From positions 4,179,501 to 4,243,500 of the forward strand of contig NZ_JAHSTX010000001.1 in NCBI RefSeq assembly GCF_019145375.1: DNA of 64,000 nucleotides. Direction: 5' to 3'. This document shows positions 1 through 8,539 of the stretch, one piece after another (within the stretch, counting starts at the first letter, position 1; each line of letters opens with the position of its first letter). The stretch comes from Pseudomonas triticicola. Its GTDB lineage: Bacteria > Pseudomonadota > Gammaproteobacteria > Pseudomonadales > Pseudomonadaceae. The notes below the pieces were generated by a model that worked only from the letters and a program-made list of their open reading frames with translations, was not told the DNA's origin and searched no databases. The position numbers and the translations under genes are program-made.

Positions 1-2
1 GT

Positions 3-182
3 GCGCAGATCATTCTGCTCGGCCAAGCCGTCGCGGTGGAGTCCGGCACGGTCAAGGATGAAACCTGGTACCGCGTCTTGGTCGGCCCGTTCAGCAACCG
101 TGAACAACTGACCACGGCGCAGAAACAACTGGCGGGCGCCGGCTTCAGCAACCTGTTGTTACAACAACGCCAGAGCCGCTAA
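3..182 (+). CDS. SPOR-domain protein, C-terminal end (FtsN-like), cut by the window edge
   Basis: Only the last 59 codons lie in the window, ending in TAA at 180-182. The peptide contains LLGQAVAV, then TWYRVLVGPFSNREQ, then LAGAGFSNLLLQQR. This is the usual pattern of a SPOR domain: a hydrophobic strand, an aromatic-rich RVxVGPF strand, and a final G(A/F)xxLLxxR strand. SPOR domains bind peptidoglycan stripped of stem peptides at the division septum. In Pseudomonas the gene just before hslV is usually an FtsN-like cell division protein with an N-terminal membrane anchor, but that part is outside the window. The SPOR call is firm; the FtsN identity is inferred from position. Confidence 0.8.
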   Translation, partial: AQIILLGQAVAVESGTVKDETWYRVLVGPFSNREQLTTAQKQLAGAGFSNLLLQQRQSR

Positions 183-226
183 GGCTCCCAGAGGTCAGCT
201 GCAACTTGCAGGTGACCTTCAAACTT

Positions 227-359
227 TGTGGCGAGGGGATTTATCCCCGTTTGGCTGCGGAGCAGCCCTGAAACCAGCCATTGCAGTGCCGCAGGCATAC
301 CGCAAATGATGGTTTCGCGACTGCTTCGCAGCCGAACGGGGATAAATCCCCTCGCCACA
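227..359. repeat. Family B intergenic inverted repeat, copy 1
   Basis: TGTGGCGAGGGGATTTATCC at the left end is answered by its inverted copy (GGATAAATCCCCTCGCCACA) at the right end, enclosing about 90 bases. A second copy lies at 37401-37503. It fills most of the gap between the SPOR gene and hslV. Its open frames look like nothing but the repeat itself and are not counted as genes. A short imperfect hairpin at about 193-217 (GGTCA...TGACC), with CAGCTGCAACTTGCAG inside, resembles a remnant of family D described below. Confidence 0.85.
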
Positions 360-472
360 GTCATCACACACACCATTCGTCTCCCATCGCCCCTACCGGT
401 TGAAATCCCCTCCAGCACCCCCATATGAATGGGCATAAGGCATTTTCGCCCCGCTGCGTGGAGACTCTTCCC

Positions 473-1003
473 TTGACCACCATCGTTTCAGTCCGCCGCC
501 ACGGCAAAGTCGTCATGGGCGGCGACGGCCAGGTTTCTCTCGGCAACACCGTGATGAAAGGCAACGCCAAAAAGGTTCGTCGCCTGTACCACGGCCAGGT
601 CATCGCCGGTTTCGCCGGTGCCACCGCCGACGCCTTCACCCTGTTCGAACGTTTCGAAGGCCAGCTCGAGAAACATCAGGGTCACCTGATCCGCGCCGCC
701 GTCGAACTCGCCAAAGAATGGCGCACCGACCGCTCCCTGAGCCGCCTCGAAGCGATGCTCGCGGTTGCCAACAAGGATGCCTCGCTGATCATCACCGGCA
801 ACGGTGACGTGGTCGAACCCGAAGATGGCCTGATCGCCATGGGTTCCGGCGGCGCCTACGCGCAAGCCGCCGCCAGCGCCCTGCTGAAAAAGACCGACCT
901 GTCGGCGCGCGAGATCGTCGAAACCGCTCTCGGCATCGCTGGCGACATCTGCGTATTCACCAACCACACCCAGACCATTGAGGAGCAGGATCTCGCTGAA
1001 TAA
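473..1003 (+). CDS. hslV: ATP-dependent protease peptidase subunit HslV (ClpQ)
   Basis: HslV is the proteolytic half of the cytoplasmic HslVU protease, a two-ring dodecamer capped by HslU hexamers. The product is 176 residues, the usual family length. I chose the TTG at 473 because it places TTIVSVRR directly after the initiator; removal of Met exposes the catalytic N-terminal Thr as the family requires. A GGAG at 460-463 lies 9 bases upstream. A longer reading from ATG at 425 would bury the catalytic Thr and is unlikely. [13 protein letters not shown] and the C-terminal [10 protein letters not shown] region are typical of the family. hslU follows 55 bases downstream and is probably in the same operon, which is heat-shock controlled in other proteobacteria. 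Confidence 0.95.
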   Translation: MTTIVSVRRHGKVVMGGDGQVSLGNTVMKGNAKKVRRLYHGQVIAGFAGATADAFTLFERFEGQLEKHQGHLIRAAVELAKEWRTDRSLSRLEAMLAVANKDASLIITGNGDVVEPEDGLIAMGSGGAYAQAAASALLKKTDLSAREIVETALGIAGDICVFTNHTQTIEEQDLAE

Positions 1004-1058
1004 GCCTGTTGCGGCCCATGTGCCACGGCTTGTTTCTGCTTGAGGACCGTCAATTACT

Positions 1059-2396
1059 ATGTCCATGACTCCCCGCGAAATCGTCCACGAACTCAACCGC
1101 CATATCATCGGCCAGGACGATGCCAAGCGCGCCGTCGCGATTGCCCTGCGCAACCGCTGGCGCCGCATGCAGCTGCCTGAAGAGCTGCGCGTTGAGGTGA
1201 CCCCGAAGAACATCCTGATGATCGGCCCGACCGGTGTCGGTAAAACCGAGATCGCCCGTCGCCTGGCGAAACTGGCCAATGCGCCGTTCATCAAGGTCGA
1301 AGCGACCAAATTCACCGAAGTCGGTTATGTCGGCCGTGACGTCGAGTCGATCATCCGTGATCTGGCCGATGCCGCGATCAAGATGCTCCGCGAGCAGGAA
1401 ATGACCCGCGTACGCCACCGCGCCGAAGACGCCGCCGAGGATCGCATCCTCGACGCGTTGCTGCCGCCGGCACGCATGGGCTTCAGCAACGAAGAAGCGC
1501 CGAGCTCCGATTCCAACACCCGTCAGCTGTTCCGCAAGCGCCTGCGCGAAGGCCAGTTGGACGACAAGGAAATCGAGATCGAAGTCGCCGAAGTCTCCGG
1601 CATCGAAATCGCCACGCCGCCAGGCATGGAAGAGATGACCAACCAGCTGCAATCGCTGTTTGCCAACATGGGCAAGGGCAAGAAGAAGTCGCGCAAGCTC
1701 AAGGTCAAGGAAGCGCTGAAACTGGTGCGCGATGAAGAAGCCGGGCGCCTGGTCAACGAAGAAGAGCTGAAGGCCAAGGCGCTGGAAGCGGTCGAGCAGC
1801 ACGGTATCGTCTTCATCGACGAGATCGACAAGGTCGCCAAGCGCGGCAATGTCGGCGGCGCCGATGTCTCCCGCGAAGGCGTACAGCGCGACCTGCTGCC
1901 GCTGATCGAGGGCTGCACCGTTAACACCAAACTGGGCATGGTCAAGACTGATCACATCCTGTTCATCGCCTCCGGTGCGTTCCACCTGAGCAAGCCAAGC
2001 GATCTGGTGCCGGAGCTGCAAGGCCGTCTGCCGATCCGCGTCGAGCTCAAGGCGCTGAGCCCGGAAGACTTCGAACGCATCCTCAGCGAACCGCACGCCT
2101 CGCTCACCGAGCAATACTGCGCGCTGCTGAAGACCGAAGGCCTGAACATCCAGTTCCAGCCCGAGGGCATCAAGCGTCTGGCGGAGATCGCCTGGCAGGT
2201 CAACGAGAAAACCGAGAACATCGGTGCCCGTCGCCTGCACACCCTGCTCGAGCGCCTGCTCGAAGAGGTGTCGTTCAGTGCCGGCGACCTGGCCAGCGCC
2301 CACGATGACAAGGCGATTCTGATCGACGCCGACTACGTCAACAGCCACCTCGGCGAATTGGCGCAGAACGAAGATCTGTCCCGTTATATCCTGTAA
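1059..2396 (+). CDS. hslU: HslU (ClpY) AAA+ unfoldase of the HslVU protease
   Basis: HslU is the ATPase that unfolds substrates and threads them into HslV. The product is 445 residues, full length. Visible parts are Walker A GPTGVGKT (56-63), an inserted I-domain rich in charged residues (about 110-240), Walker B IVFIDE (250-255), the sensor region around LFIASGAFH, and the C-terminal AAA+ small domain with the [10 protein letters not shown] motif. The last residues, LSRYIL, match the tail that docks between HslV subunits and activates it. The first ATG is followed by [11 protein letters not shown], the standard HslU start. A REP element follows. Confidence 0.97.
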   Translation: MSMTPREIVHELNRHIIGQDDAKRAVAIALRNRWRRMQLPEELRVEVTPKNILMIGPTGVGKTEIARRLAKLANAPFIKVEATKFTEVGYVGRDVESIIRDLADAAIKMLREQEMTRVRHRAEDAAEDRILDALLPPARMGFSNEEAPSSDSNTRQLFRKRLREGQLDDKEIEIEVAEVSGIEIATPPGMEEMTNQLQSLFANMGKGKKKSRKLKVKEALKLVRDEEAGRLVNEEELKAKALEAVEQHGIVFIDEIDKVAKRGNVGGADVSREGVQRDLLPLIEGCTVNTKLGMVKTDHILFIASGAFHLSKPSDLVPELQGRLPIRVELKALSPEDFERILSEPHASLTEQYCALLKTEGLNIQFQPEGIKRLAEIAWQVNEKTENIGARRLHTLLERLLEEVSFSAGDLASAHDDKAILIDADYVNSHLGELAQNEDLSRYIL

Positions 2397-2422
2397 GCCA
2401 TACTTACAGCGGTAGCGGACCC

Positions 2423-2512
2423 TGTGGGAGCGAGCCTGCTCGCGAAGAGGTCGTGTCAGGCGGTATCAATGCCGTCTGACCCACCGCTTTCGCGAGCAGG
2501 CTCGCTCCCACA
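2423..2512. repeat. Family A REP pair (BIME-like), copy 1
   Basis: Two opposed copies of TGTGGGAGCGAGCCTGCTCG form a long hairpin with about 40 bases between the arms. This is the common REP element of fluorescent pseudomonads. Eleven such pairs occur in the window. This one lies between hslU and the DUF971 gene and may stabilise the hslVU mRNA end. Confidence 0.9.
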
Positions 2513-2549
2513 TTTGAATCAGGGCCGCCCACACATCGGACGCCAGCCC

Positions 2550-2927
2550 ATGAATCGAATCCCCACCGACATCAAACTGCACAAAGCCTCGAAAACCCTG
2601 ACGCTCACTTACGCGTCCGGCGAGGAATACACTCTGCCCGCCGAGTTTCTGCGCGTGCACTCTCCCTCCGCCGAGGTCCAGGGCCACGGCAAACCGATCC
2701 TGCAATTCGGCAAGCTCAACGTGGGTCTGAGCAAGCTGGAACCGGCTGGCAACTATGCACTGAAACTGACCTTCGACGACGGTCACGACAGCGGCCTGTT
2801 CACTTGGGAATACCTCTACGAACTCGGCAAGCGCCAGAACGAACTCTGGGACGATTATCTTGCCGAGCTGCGCGCTGCCGGAAAATCCCGCGATCCGAAC
2901 GAGTCGTTCGTCAAGCTGATGCTCTAG
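2550..2927 (+). CDS. DUF971 protein (gamma-butyrobetaine hydroxylase-like N-terminal domain)
   Basis: The product is 125 residues from ATG 2550 (MNRIPTDIKLHKASK). The pattern LTLTYASGEEYTLPAEFLRVHSPSAEVQGHG, followed later by GNYALKLTFDDGHDSGLFTWEYLYELG, is that of the DUF971 family, a small domain also found at the N terminus of eukaryotic gamma-butyrobetaine hydroxylases. The molecular role of the stand-alone bacterial protein is not settled; in other proteobacteria it is found near iron-sulfur or quinone genes. Here it stands between hslVU and phaC1, as in other pseudomonads. Longer upstream starts would run through the REP element and are rejected. Confidence 0.9.
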   Translation: MNRIPTDIKLHKASKTLTLTYASGEEYTLPAEFLRVHSPSAEVQGHGKPILQFGKLNVGLSKLEPAGNYALKLTFDDGHDSGLFTWEYLYELGKRQNELWDDYLAELRAAGKSRDPNESFVKLML

Positions 2928-3044
2928 GCCGTGGCTCTTGCTCTTTAGAGGGCATTTTCTAACTTCATCTGTTTGAATGCTCCGCGCATACGGCCCCGGA
3001 TCGGCCGCTTGCGAAAAAAATTAAACTCGGGTAACCAATGGAGC

Positions 3045-3060
3045 TGGCAAGTTCCCTGCA
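3045..3060 (+). promoter_or_regulatory. Candidate sigma-54 promoter of phaC1
   Basis: TGGCAAGTTCCCTGCA keeps the GG-N10-GC spacing and matches 9 of 11 conserved positions of TGGCACG-N4-TTGCA. The start of transcription would fall near 3072, giving a leader of about 113 bases before phaC1. An RpoN-type element has been reported upstream of phaC1 in other pseudomonads, and PHA build-up responds to nitrogen limitation, so the site makes sense, but it is inferred from sequence only. Confidence 0.55.
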
Positions 3061-3184
3061 GTGCTCTACGACTGTAAAGCAGCTATGCAGAATCAACGGT
3101 CACCCGAGCAGTAGTACCCGGCATTGGCTGTGGAAGCGACAGCGTGAAACCGGGTACTCGTCTCAGGACAATGGAGCGTCGTAG

Positions 3185-4864
3185 ATGAGTGACAAGAATA
3201 ACGATGACCTGAAGTACCAAGCCTCGGAAAACACTCTGGGGCTTAACCCCGTCGTCGGGCTGCGCGGAAAGGATCTGCTGGCCTCTGCTCGAATGGTGCT
3301 GAAACAGGCCATCAGACAACCGATTCACAGCGTCAGGCACGTGACCCATTTCGGCCTCGAGCTGAAGAACGTGCTGCTGGGAAAATCCGCGCTGCAACCG
3401 GCCGGTGATGACCGCCGCTTTGCCGACCCGGCGTGGAGCCAGAACCCGCTATACAAACGTTATCTGCAAACCTACCTGGCCTGGCGCAAGGAACTGCATG
3501 CCTGGATTGATGACAGCAGCCTGTCCCCCAAAGACATCGCTCGCGGCCATTTCGTCATCAACCTGATGACCGAAGCCATGGCGCCGACCAATACGGCGGC
3601 CAATCCGGCGGCGGTCAAACGCTTCTTCGAAACCGGCGGCAAGAGCCTGCTCGATGGCCTCTCGCATCTGGCCAAGGATCTGGTGCACAACGGCGGCATG
3701 CCAAGCCAGGTCAACATGGGCGCGTTCGAGGTCGGCAAGAGCCTCGGCGTCACCGAAGGTGCTGTGGTGTTCCGCAATGATGTGCTGGAGCTGATCCAGT
3801 ACCGGCCGATCACCGAGCAGGTCCACGAGCGCCCGCTGCTGGTAGTGCCGCCGCAGATCAACAAGTTCTACGTTTTCGACTTGAGCCCGGACAAGAGCCT
3901 GGCGCGCTTCTGCCTGCGCAACAATGTGCCGACCTTCATCATCAGCTGGCGCAACCCGACCAAGGCCCAGCGCGAGTGGGGCCTGTCGACGTATATCGAA
4001 GCGCTGAAGGAAGCGGTCGACGTGGTCACCGCGATCACCGGCAGCAAAGACGTCAACATGCTCGGCGCCTGTTCCGGCGGCATCACCTGCACCGCCCTGC
4101 TCGGCCACTACGCCGCGCTCGGCGAGAACAAGGTCAACGCCCTCACCCTGCTGGTCAGCGTGCTCGACACCACCCTGGACAGCGACGTCGCCCTGTTCGT
4201 CGACGAGCAGACCCTGGAGACCGCCAAGCGCCACTCCTACCAGGCCGGCGTGCTCGAAGGCAAAGACATGGCCAAGGTCTTCGCCTGGATGCGCCCCAAC
4301 GATCTGATCTGGAACTACTGGGTCAACAACTACCTGCTCGGCAACGAGCCGCCGGTGTTCGACATCCTGTTCTGGAACAACGACACCACTCGCCTGCCCG
4401 CTGCGTTCCACGGCGACCTGATCGAGATGTTCAAAAACAATCCACTGATCCGCCCCAATGCACTGGAAGTGTGCGGCACGCCGATCGACCTCAAGCAGGT
4501 CACCGCCGACATCTTCTCGCTGGCCGGCACCAACGACCACATCACGCCGTGGAAGTCCTGCTACAAGTCGGCGCAGCTGTTCGGCGGCAAAGTCGAATTC
4601 GTGCTGTCGAGCAGCGGCCATATCCAGAGCATCCTCAACCCGCCGGGCAATCCGAAGTCGCGCTACATGACCGGCGAAGAGATGGCGCCGACCGCCGATG
4701 ACTGGCAGGAAAACTCGACCAAACATACCGATTCCTGGTGGCTGTACTGGCAGGCATGGCTGGCCGAACGCTCGGGCAACCTGAAAAAGGCCCCGACGAA
4801 ACTGGGCAACAAAGCGTACCCGGCAGGCGAGGCTTCGCCGGGCACTTACGTACATGAGAGATAG
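3185..4864 (+). CDS. phaC1: Class II poly(3-hydroxyalkanoate) synthase 1
   Basis: PhaC1 polymerises (R)-3-hydroxyacyl-CoA of medium chain length into PHA at the granule surface. At 559 residues it has exactly the typical class II length. It is an alpha/beta-hydrolase fold enzyme in which the lipase-box Ser is replaced by Cys: GACSGG with catalytic Cys296. The other triad members are Asp451 (TNDHITPW) and His479 (SSGHIQS), at the positions known for class II synthases. It heads the phaC1-phaZ-phaC2-phaD cluster, with a candidate sigma-54 promoter 125 bases upstream. A family D repeat follows before phaZ. It is a clear paralogue of phaC2. Confidence 0.98.
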   Translation: MSDKNNDDLKYQASENTLGLNPVVGLRGKDLLASARMVLKQAIRQPIHSVRHVTHFGLELKNVLLGKSALQPAGDDRRFADPAWSQNPLYKRYLQTYLAWRKELHAWIDDSSLSPKDIARGHFVINLMTEAMAPTNTAANPAAVKRFFETGGKSLLDGLSHLAKDLVHNGGMPSQVNMGAFEVGKSLGVTEGAVVFRNDVLELIQYRPITEQVHERPLLVVPPQINKFYVFDLSPDKSLARFCLRNNVPTFIISWRNPTKAQREWGLSTYIEALKEAVDVVTAITGSKDVNMLGACSGGITCTALLGHYAALGENKVNALTLLVSVLDTTLDSDVALFVDEQTLETAKRHSYQAGVLEGKDMAKVFAWMRPNDLIWNYWVNNYLLGNEPPVFDILFWNNDTTRLPAAFHGDLIEMFKNNPLIRPNALEVCGTPIDLKQVTADIFSLAGTNDHITPWKSCYKSAQLFGGKVEFVLSSSGHIQSILNPPGNPKSRYMTGEEMAPTADDWQENSTKHTDSWWLYWQAWLAERSGNLKKAPTKLGNKAYPAGEASPGTYVHER

Positions 4865-4865
4865 C

Positions 4866-4936
4866 GGCAAGTTTCAAGCTGCGAGCGACAAGCTGAGCGG
4901 GTTCTGCTTGAAGCTTGCGGCTTGCAGCTGCTCCCA
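4866..4936. repeat. Family D imperfect hairpin repeat, copy 1
   Basis: The phaC1-phaZ gap is occupied by GCAAGTTTCAAGCTGCGAGC facing GCTTGAAGCTTGCGGCTTGC, an imperfect inverted repeat built from short AAGCTTG/CAGCTTG words. A longer relative lies at 13541-13638 before hisI. It could form a stem-loop in the phaC1-phaZ transcript. Confidence 0.65.
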
Positions 4937-4958
4937 ACTGACCCGAAGGGTTTGACCC

Positions 4959-5813
4959 ATGCCGCAACCGTTCATATTCCGCACCGTCGATCTGGATGGC
5001 CAGACCCTCCGCACGGCGGTGCGTCCCGGCAAGCCTCATTTGACGCCTCTGCTGATTTTCAACGGCATCGGCGCCAACCTGGAGCTGGTGTTTCCGTTTG
5101 TCGCAGCGCTCGACCCGGATCTGGAAGTGATCGCCTTCGACGTACCCGGGGTCGGCGGGTCGTCGACGCCCAACCGGCCGTATCGCTTCCCCGGCCTGGC
5201 CAAACTGACGGCGCGGATGCTCGACTATCTCGACTACGGTCAGGTCAATGTGATCGGCGTCTCGTGGGGCGGCGCCCTGGCGCAGCAGTTTGCCTACGAC
5301 TACCCCGAGCGCTGCAAGAAACTGGTACTGGCGGCGACCGCGGCCGGTGCGGTGATGGTCCCCGGCAAACCGAAAGTACTGTGGATGATGGCCAGCCCGC
5401 GCCGCTACATCCAGCCATCCCATGTGATTCGCATCGCGCCGATGATCTACGGCGGCTCGTTCCGCCGCGATCCGACGCTGGCTGCCAGCCATGCGGCGAA
5501 AGTGCGCTCGGCGGGCAAGCTCGGTTACTACTGGCAGCTGTTCGCAGGCCTCGGCTGGACCAGCATCCACTGGCTGCACAAGATCCATCAGCCGACGCTG
5601 GTGCTGGCCGGCGATGACGACCCACTGATTCCGCTGATCAACATGCGCATGCTCGCCTGGCGCATTCCCAACGCGCAGTTGCACATCATCGATGACGGCC
5701 ATCTGTTCCTGATTACCCGCGCCGAAGCGGTGGCGCCGATCATCATGAAGTTTCTCGAAGAGGAGCGTCTGCGCGCAGTCATGCACCCGCATCCGACCCC
5801 GCTCGGCGGCTGA
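4959..5813 (+). CDS. phaZ: Intracellular medium-chain-length PHA depolymerase
   Basis: PhaZ hydrolyses stored PHA to 3-hydroxyalkanoic acids and sits on the granule. The 284-residue product is an alpha/beta hydrolase with lipase box GVSWGG (nucleophile Ser102), Asp221 in GDDDPLIP and His248 in DDGHLFL. These match the triad positions known for the P. putida enzyme. The N terminus (MPQPFIFRTVDLDGQTLRTA) is the standard start for the family. It lies between the two synthases, so synthesis and breakdown enzymes are made from one locus. Confidence 0.97.
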   Translation: MPQPFIFRTVDLDGQTLRTAVRPGKPHLTPLLIFNGIGANLELVFPFVAALDPDLEVIAFDVPGVGGSSTPNRPYRFPGLAKLTARMLDYLDYGQVNVIGVSWGGALAQQFAYDYPERCKKLVLAATAAGAVMVPGKPKVLWMMASPRRYIQPSHVIRIAPMIYGGSFRRDPTLAASHAAKVRSAGKLGYYWQLFAGLGWTSIHWLHKIHQPTLVLAGDDDPLIPLINMRMLAWRIPNAQLHIIDDGHLFLITRAEAVAPIIMKFLEEERLRAVMHPHPTPLGG

Positions 5814-5953
5814 TCGCGGCGGCCTGCTTTATGCAGCACTTTTCAAATCAAGCGCGCGGCAGGACGCCGCGCAGGCAGCAACCGGTAACAGCGTCTATGG
5901 TGTTCTGGTTCGGTGAGTGTGTTTTTGCCCTGAAGACGAAGGAGTGTTGAGTC

Positions 5954-7636
5954 ATGCGCGAAAAACCAGCGACGGGCGTGGTGCCCAGCCCCGCCGTGTT
6001 TATCAACGCCCAAAGTGCGATCGCCGGTCTGCGTGGCAGGGATCTGCTGTCGACACTGCGCAGCGTCGCCGCCCACGGCTTGCGCAATCCGTTGCACAGC
6101 GCAAAGCATGCGCTGAAGCTTGGCGGACAGTTGGGGCGCGTGCTGCTCGGCGAAACCCTGCACCCGACCAATCCGCAAGACAGCCGCTTCGCCGATCCGG
6201 CGTGGAGCCTCAACCCGTTCTACCGGCGCAGCCTGCAGGCGTATCTGGCCTGGCAGAAACAGGTCAAGAGCTGGATCGATGAAGGCGACATGAGCCCTGA
6301 AGATCGTGCCCGTGCGCACTTCGCTTTCACCCTGCTCAATGACGCCGTGGCGCCCTCCAACACCCTGCTCAATCCGCTGGCGGTCAAGGAGCTGTTCAAT
6401 TCCGGCGGGCAGAGTCTGGTGCGTGGCCTGAGCCATCTGTTCGATGATCTGTTGCACAACGACGGCCTGCCACGGCAAGTGACCAAGCAGGCGTTCGAGG
6501 TCGGCAAAACCGTAGCGACTACCACTGGGGCTGTGGTGTTTCGCAATGAAATGTTCGAGTTGATCCAGTACAAATCGATGAGCGAAAAGCAGTACGCCAA
6601 GCCCTTGCTGGTGGTGCCGCCGCAAATCAACAAGTACTACATTTTCGATCTGAGCCCGCAGAACAGCTTCGTCCAGTACGCCCTGAAAAACAGCCTGCAG
6701 ACTTTCATGATCAGCTGGCGCAACCCGGATGTGCGCCATCGCGAGTGGGGCTTGTCGAGTTACGTCGAAGCGGTCGAAGAAGCGATGAATATCTGCCGGG
6801 CGATTACCGGCGCCCGCGAAGTCAACCTGATGGGCGCCTGCGCCGGCGGCCTGACCATCGCCGCCCTGCAAGGGCACTTGCAGGCCAAACGGCAACTGCG
6901 CCGGGTTGCCAGCGCGACCTATCTGGTCAGTCTGCTCGACAGCCAGATCGAAACTCCGGCGACGCTGTTTGCCGATGAACAAACACTGGAAGCTGCCAAG
7001 CGTCGCTCGTATCAGAAAGGCGTGCTCGATGGACGCGACATGGCCAAGGTCTTCGCCTGGATGCGTCCCAACGATTTGATCTGGAGTTACTTCGTCAACA
7101 ACTACCTGCTGGGCAAGGAGCCGCCAGCCTTCGACATCCTCTACTGGAACAACGACAACACCCGCCTGCCAGCGGCGCTGCACGGCGATCTGCTGGACTT
7201 CTTCAAGCACAACCCGCTGATCCACGCGGGCGGTCTAGAAGTGTGCGGTACGCCGATCGATCTGCAGAAGGTCAATGTCGACAGCTTCAGCGTCGCCGGC
7301 ATGAACGACCACATCACGCCATGGGACGCGGTGTATCGCTCGACCCTGCTGCTCGGTGGCGAGCGACGTTTCGTGCTGTCCAACAGCGGCCACGTGCAGA
7401 GCATCCTCAACCCGCCGAGCAACCCGAAAGCTGCCTACGTCGAAAACGCCAAACTGAGCAGCGACCCGCGTGCCTGGTACTACGATGCCAGACACGTCGA
7501 CGGCAGCTGGTGGCCGCAGTGGCTGGAATGGGTCGCGCAGCGCTCCGGCGCCCTTAACGAGACCCGCACAACACTGGGTAACCCGAACTATCCACCGATG
7601 GAAGCGGCACCCGGCACCTATGTGCATGTGCGCTGA
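5954..7636 (+). CDS. phaC2: Class II poly(3-hydroxyalkanoate) synthase 2
   Basis: This second class II synthase has 560 residues and is a paralogue of phaC1. The catalytic triad is Cys296 (GACAGG), Asp452 (MNDHITPW) and His480 (SNSGHVQS). The start ATG at 5954 follows GAAGGAG at 5939-5945. It is 140 bases downstream of phaZ and 30 bases upstream of phaD. Two synthases of slightly different chain-length preference are the rule in fluorescent pseudomonads; which one dominates here cannot be read from sequence. Confidence 0.98.
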   Translation: MREKPATGVVPSPAVFINAQSAIAGLRGRDLLSTLRSVAAHGLRNPLHSAKHALKLGGQLGRVLLGETLHPTNPQDSRFADPAWSLNPFYRRSLQAYLAWQKQVKSWIDEGDMSPEDRARAHFAFTLLNDAVAPSNTLLNPLAVKELFNSGGQSLVRGLSHLFDDLLHNDGLPRQVTKQAFEVGKTVATTTGAVVFRNEMFELIQYKSMSEKQYAKPLLVVPPQINKYYIFDLSPQNSFVQYALKNSLQTFMISWRNPDVRHREWGLSSYVEAVEEAMNICRAITGAREVNLMGACAGGLTIAALQGHLQAKRQLRRVASATYLVSLLDSQIETPATLFADEQTLEAAKRRSYQKGVLDGRDMAKVFAWMRPNDLIWSYFVNNYLLGKEPPAFDILYWNNDNTRLPAALHGDLLDFFKHNPLIHAGGLEVCGTPIDLQKVNVDSFSVAGMNDHITPWDAVYRSTLLLGGERRFVLSNSGHVQSILNPPSNPKAAYVENAKLSSDPRAWYYDARHVDGSWWPQWLEWVAQRSGALNETRTTLGNPNYPPMEAAPGTYVHVR

Positions 7637-7666
7637 CGCTCAACCGAAATTTTCTAAGAAGACTGG

Positions 7667-8287
7667 ATGAAAACCCGCGACCGGATTCTCGAATGTGCAC
7701 TGCAACTGTTCAACGAAAAGGGTGAGCCGAACGTTTCCACCATGGAGGTGGCCAACGAAATGGGGATCAGCCCGGGCAATCTCTACTACCACTTCCACGG
7801 TAAAGAACCGCTGATTCTCGGCCTGTTCGAACGCTTCCAGCACGAGCTCGCGCCCCTGCTCGACCCGCCGCCGGACGTGGAGCTTGCACCGGAGGATTAC
7901 TGGTTGTTCTTGCATTTGATCGTCGAGCGCCTGGCGCAATACCGGTTCCTGTTCCAGGACCTGTCGAACCTCGCCGGGCGCTTGCCGAAACTGGCCAAGG
8001 GGATTCGCAATCTGCTCAATGCGCTGAAGCGGACGCTGGCGTCGTTGCTGGCGCGATTGAAGGCTTCGGGGCAACTGGTCAGCGATACCCAGGCCTTGGG
8101 GCAACTGGTGGAGCAGGTGACCATGACGCTGCTGTTCTCGCTGGATTACCAGCGGATTCTTGATCGTGAGGGAGAGGTCAGGTTGGTGGTTTATCAGATC
8201 ATGATGCTGGTGGCGCCGCATTTGCTGCCGCCAGTGAAGGTGGCGACAGAGCGGATGGCGCTGCAATACCTTGAGGATCACGACTGA
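7667..8287 (+). CDS. phaD: TetR-family regulator PhaD of the PHA cluster
   Basis: PhaD is a transcriptional activator of the phaC1 and phaI promoters in P. putida, thought to sense an acyl-CoA. The 206-residue product has an N-terminal TetR helix-turn-helix (RDRILECALQLFNEKG ... STMEVANEMGISPGNLYYHF, residues 4-46) and an all-helical ligand domain after it. It is the last gene of the + strand unit, directly after phaC2, and is followed by a family C repeat and a two-way terminator. Confidence 0.95.
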   Translation: MKTRDRILECALQLFNEKGEPNVSTMEVANEMGISPGNLYYHFHGKEPLILGLFERFQHELAPLLDPPPDVELAPEDYWLFLHLIVERLAQYRFLFQDLSNLAGRLPKLAKGIRNLLNALKRTLASLLARLKASGQLVSDTQALGQLVEQVTMTLLFSLDYQRILDREGEVRLVVYQIMMLVAPHLLPPVKVATERMALQYLEDHD

Positions 8288-8296
8288 CCCGAAAAG

Positions 8297-8474
8297 CCCC
8301 TCACCCTAACCCTCTCCCGGAGGGAGAGGGGACTGATTGGGGGATGTTCGCGAGCTACGCCGACCTGAGCGAGCTTCTTTGAATCGATAATCGACTCGAT
8401 TGGTTCAGGTCGATGTATGACGCAGGACACCTCGGTCGGCTCCCTCTCCCTGGGGAGAGGGCTGGGGTGAGGGG
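8297..8474. repeat. Family C element (about 178 bp, MITE-like), copy 1
   Basis: The element begins CCCCTCACCCTAACCCTCTC and ends with the inverted form (CCCTCTCCCTGGGGAGAGGG then CTGGGGTGAGGGG). The interior includes CACCTCGGTCGGCTCCCTCTCCC, close to a stretch in the copy at 63324-63481. A third copy is at 27437-27598. Equal length, inverted ends and a shared interior suggest a small mobile or formerly mobile element. It fills the gap after phaD. Confidence 0.75.
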
Positions 8475-8494
8475 CCGCTTGGAATGCACAAACA

Positions 8495-8530
8495 AAAACG
8501 CCCGACCTTCACAGGCCGGGCGTTTTATTT
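8495..8530. terminator. Two-way Rho-independent terminator between phaD and phaF
   Basis: AAAACGCCCG pairs with CGGGCGTTTT across a short loop, with T-runs on both sides. It can end phaD transcription on + and phaIF transcription on -. Confidence 0.85.
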
Positions 8531-8539
8531 GCCCTGCAA

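Noticed and set aside
228..428. A 66-codon open frame between the SPOR gene and hslV
   Set aside because: It lies on the family B repeat; the peptide is just the translation of the inverted repeat.
1050..2348. An open frame of 432 codons on - opposite hslU
   Set aside because: It is a mirror of HslU with no recognisable domain.
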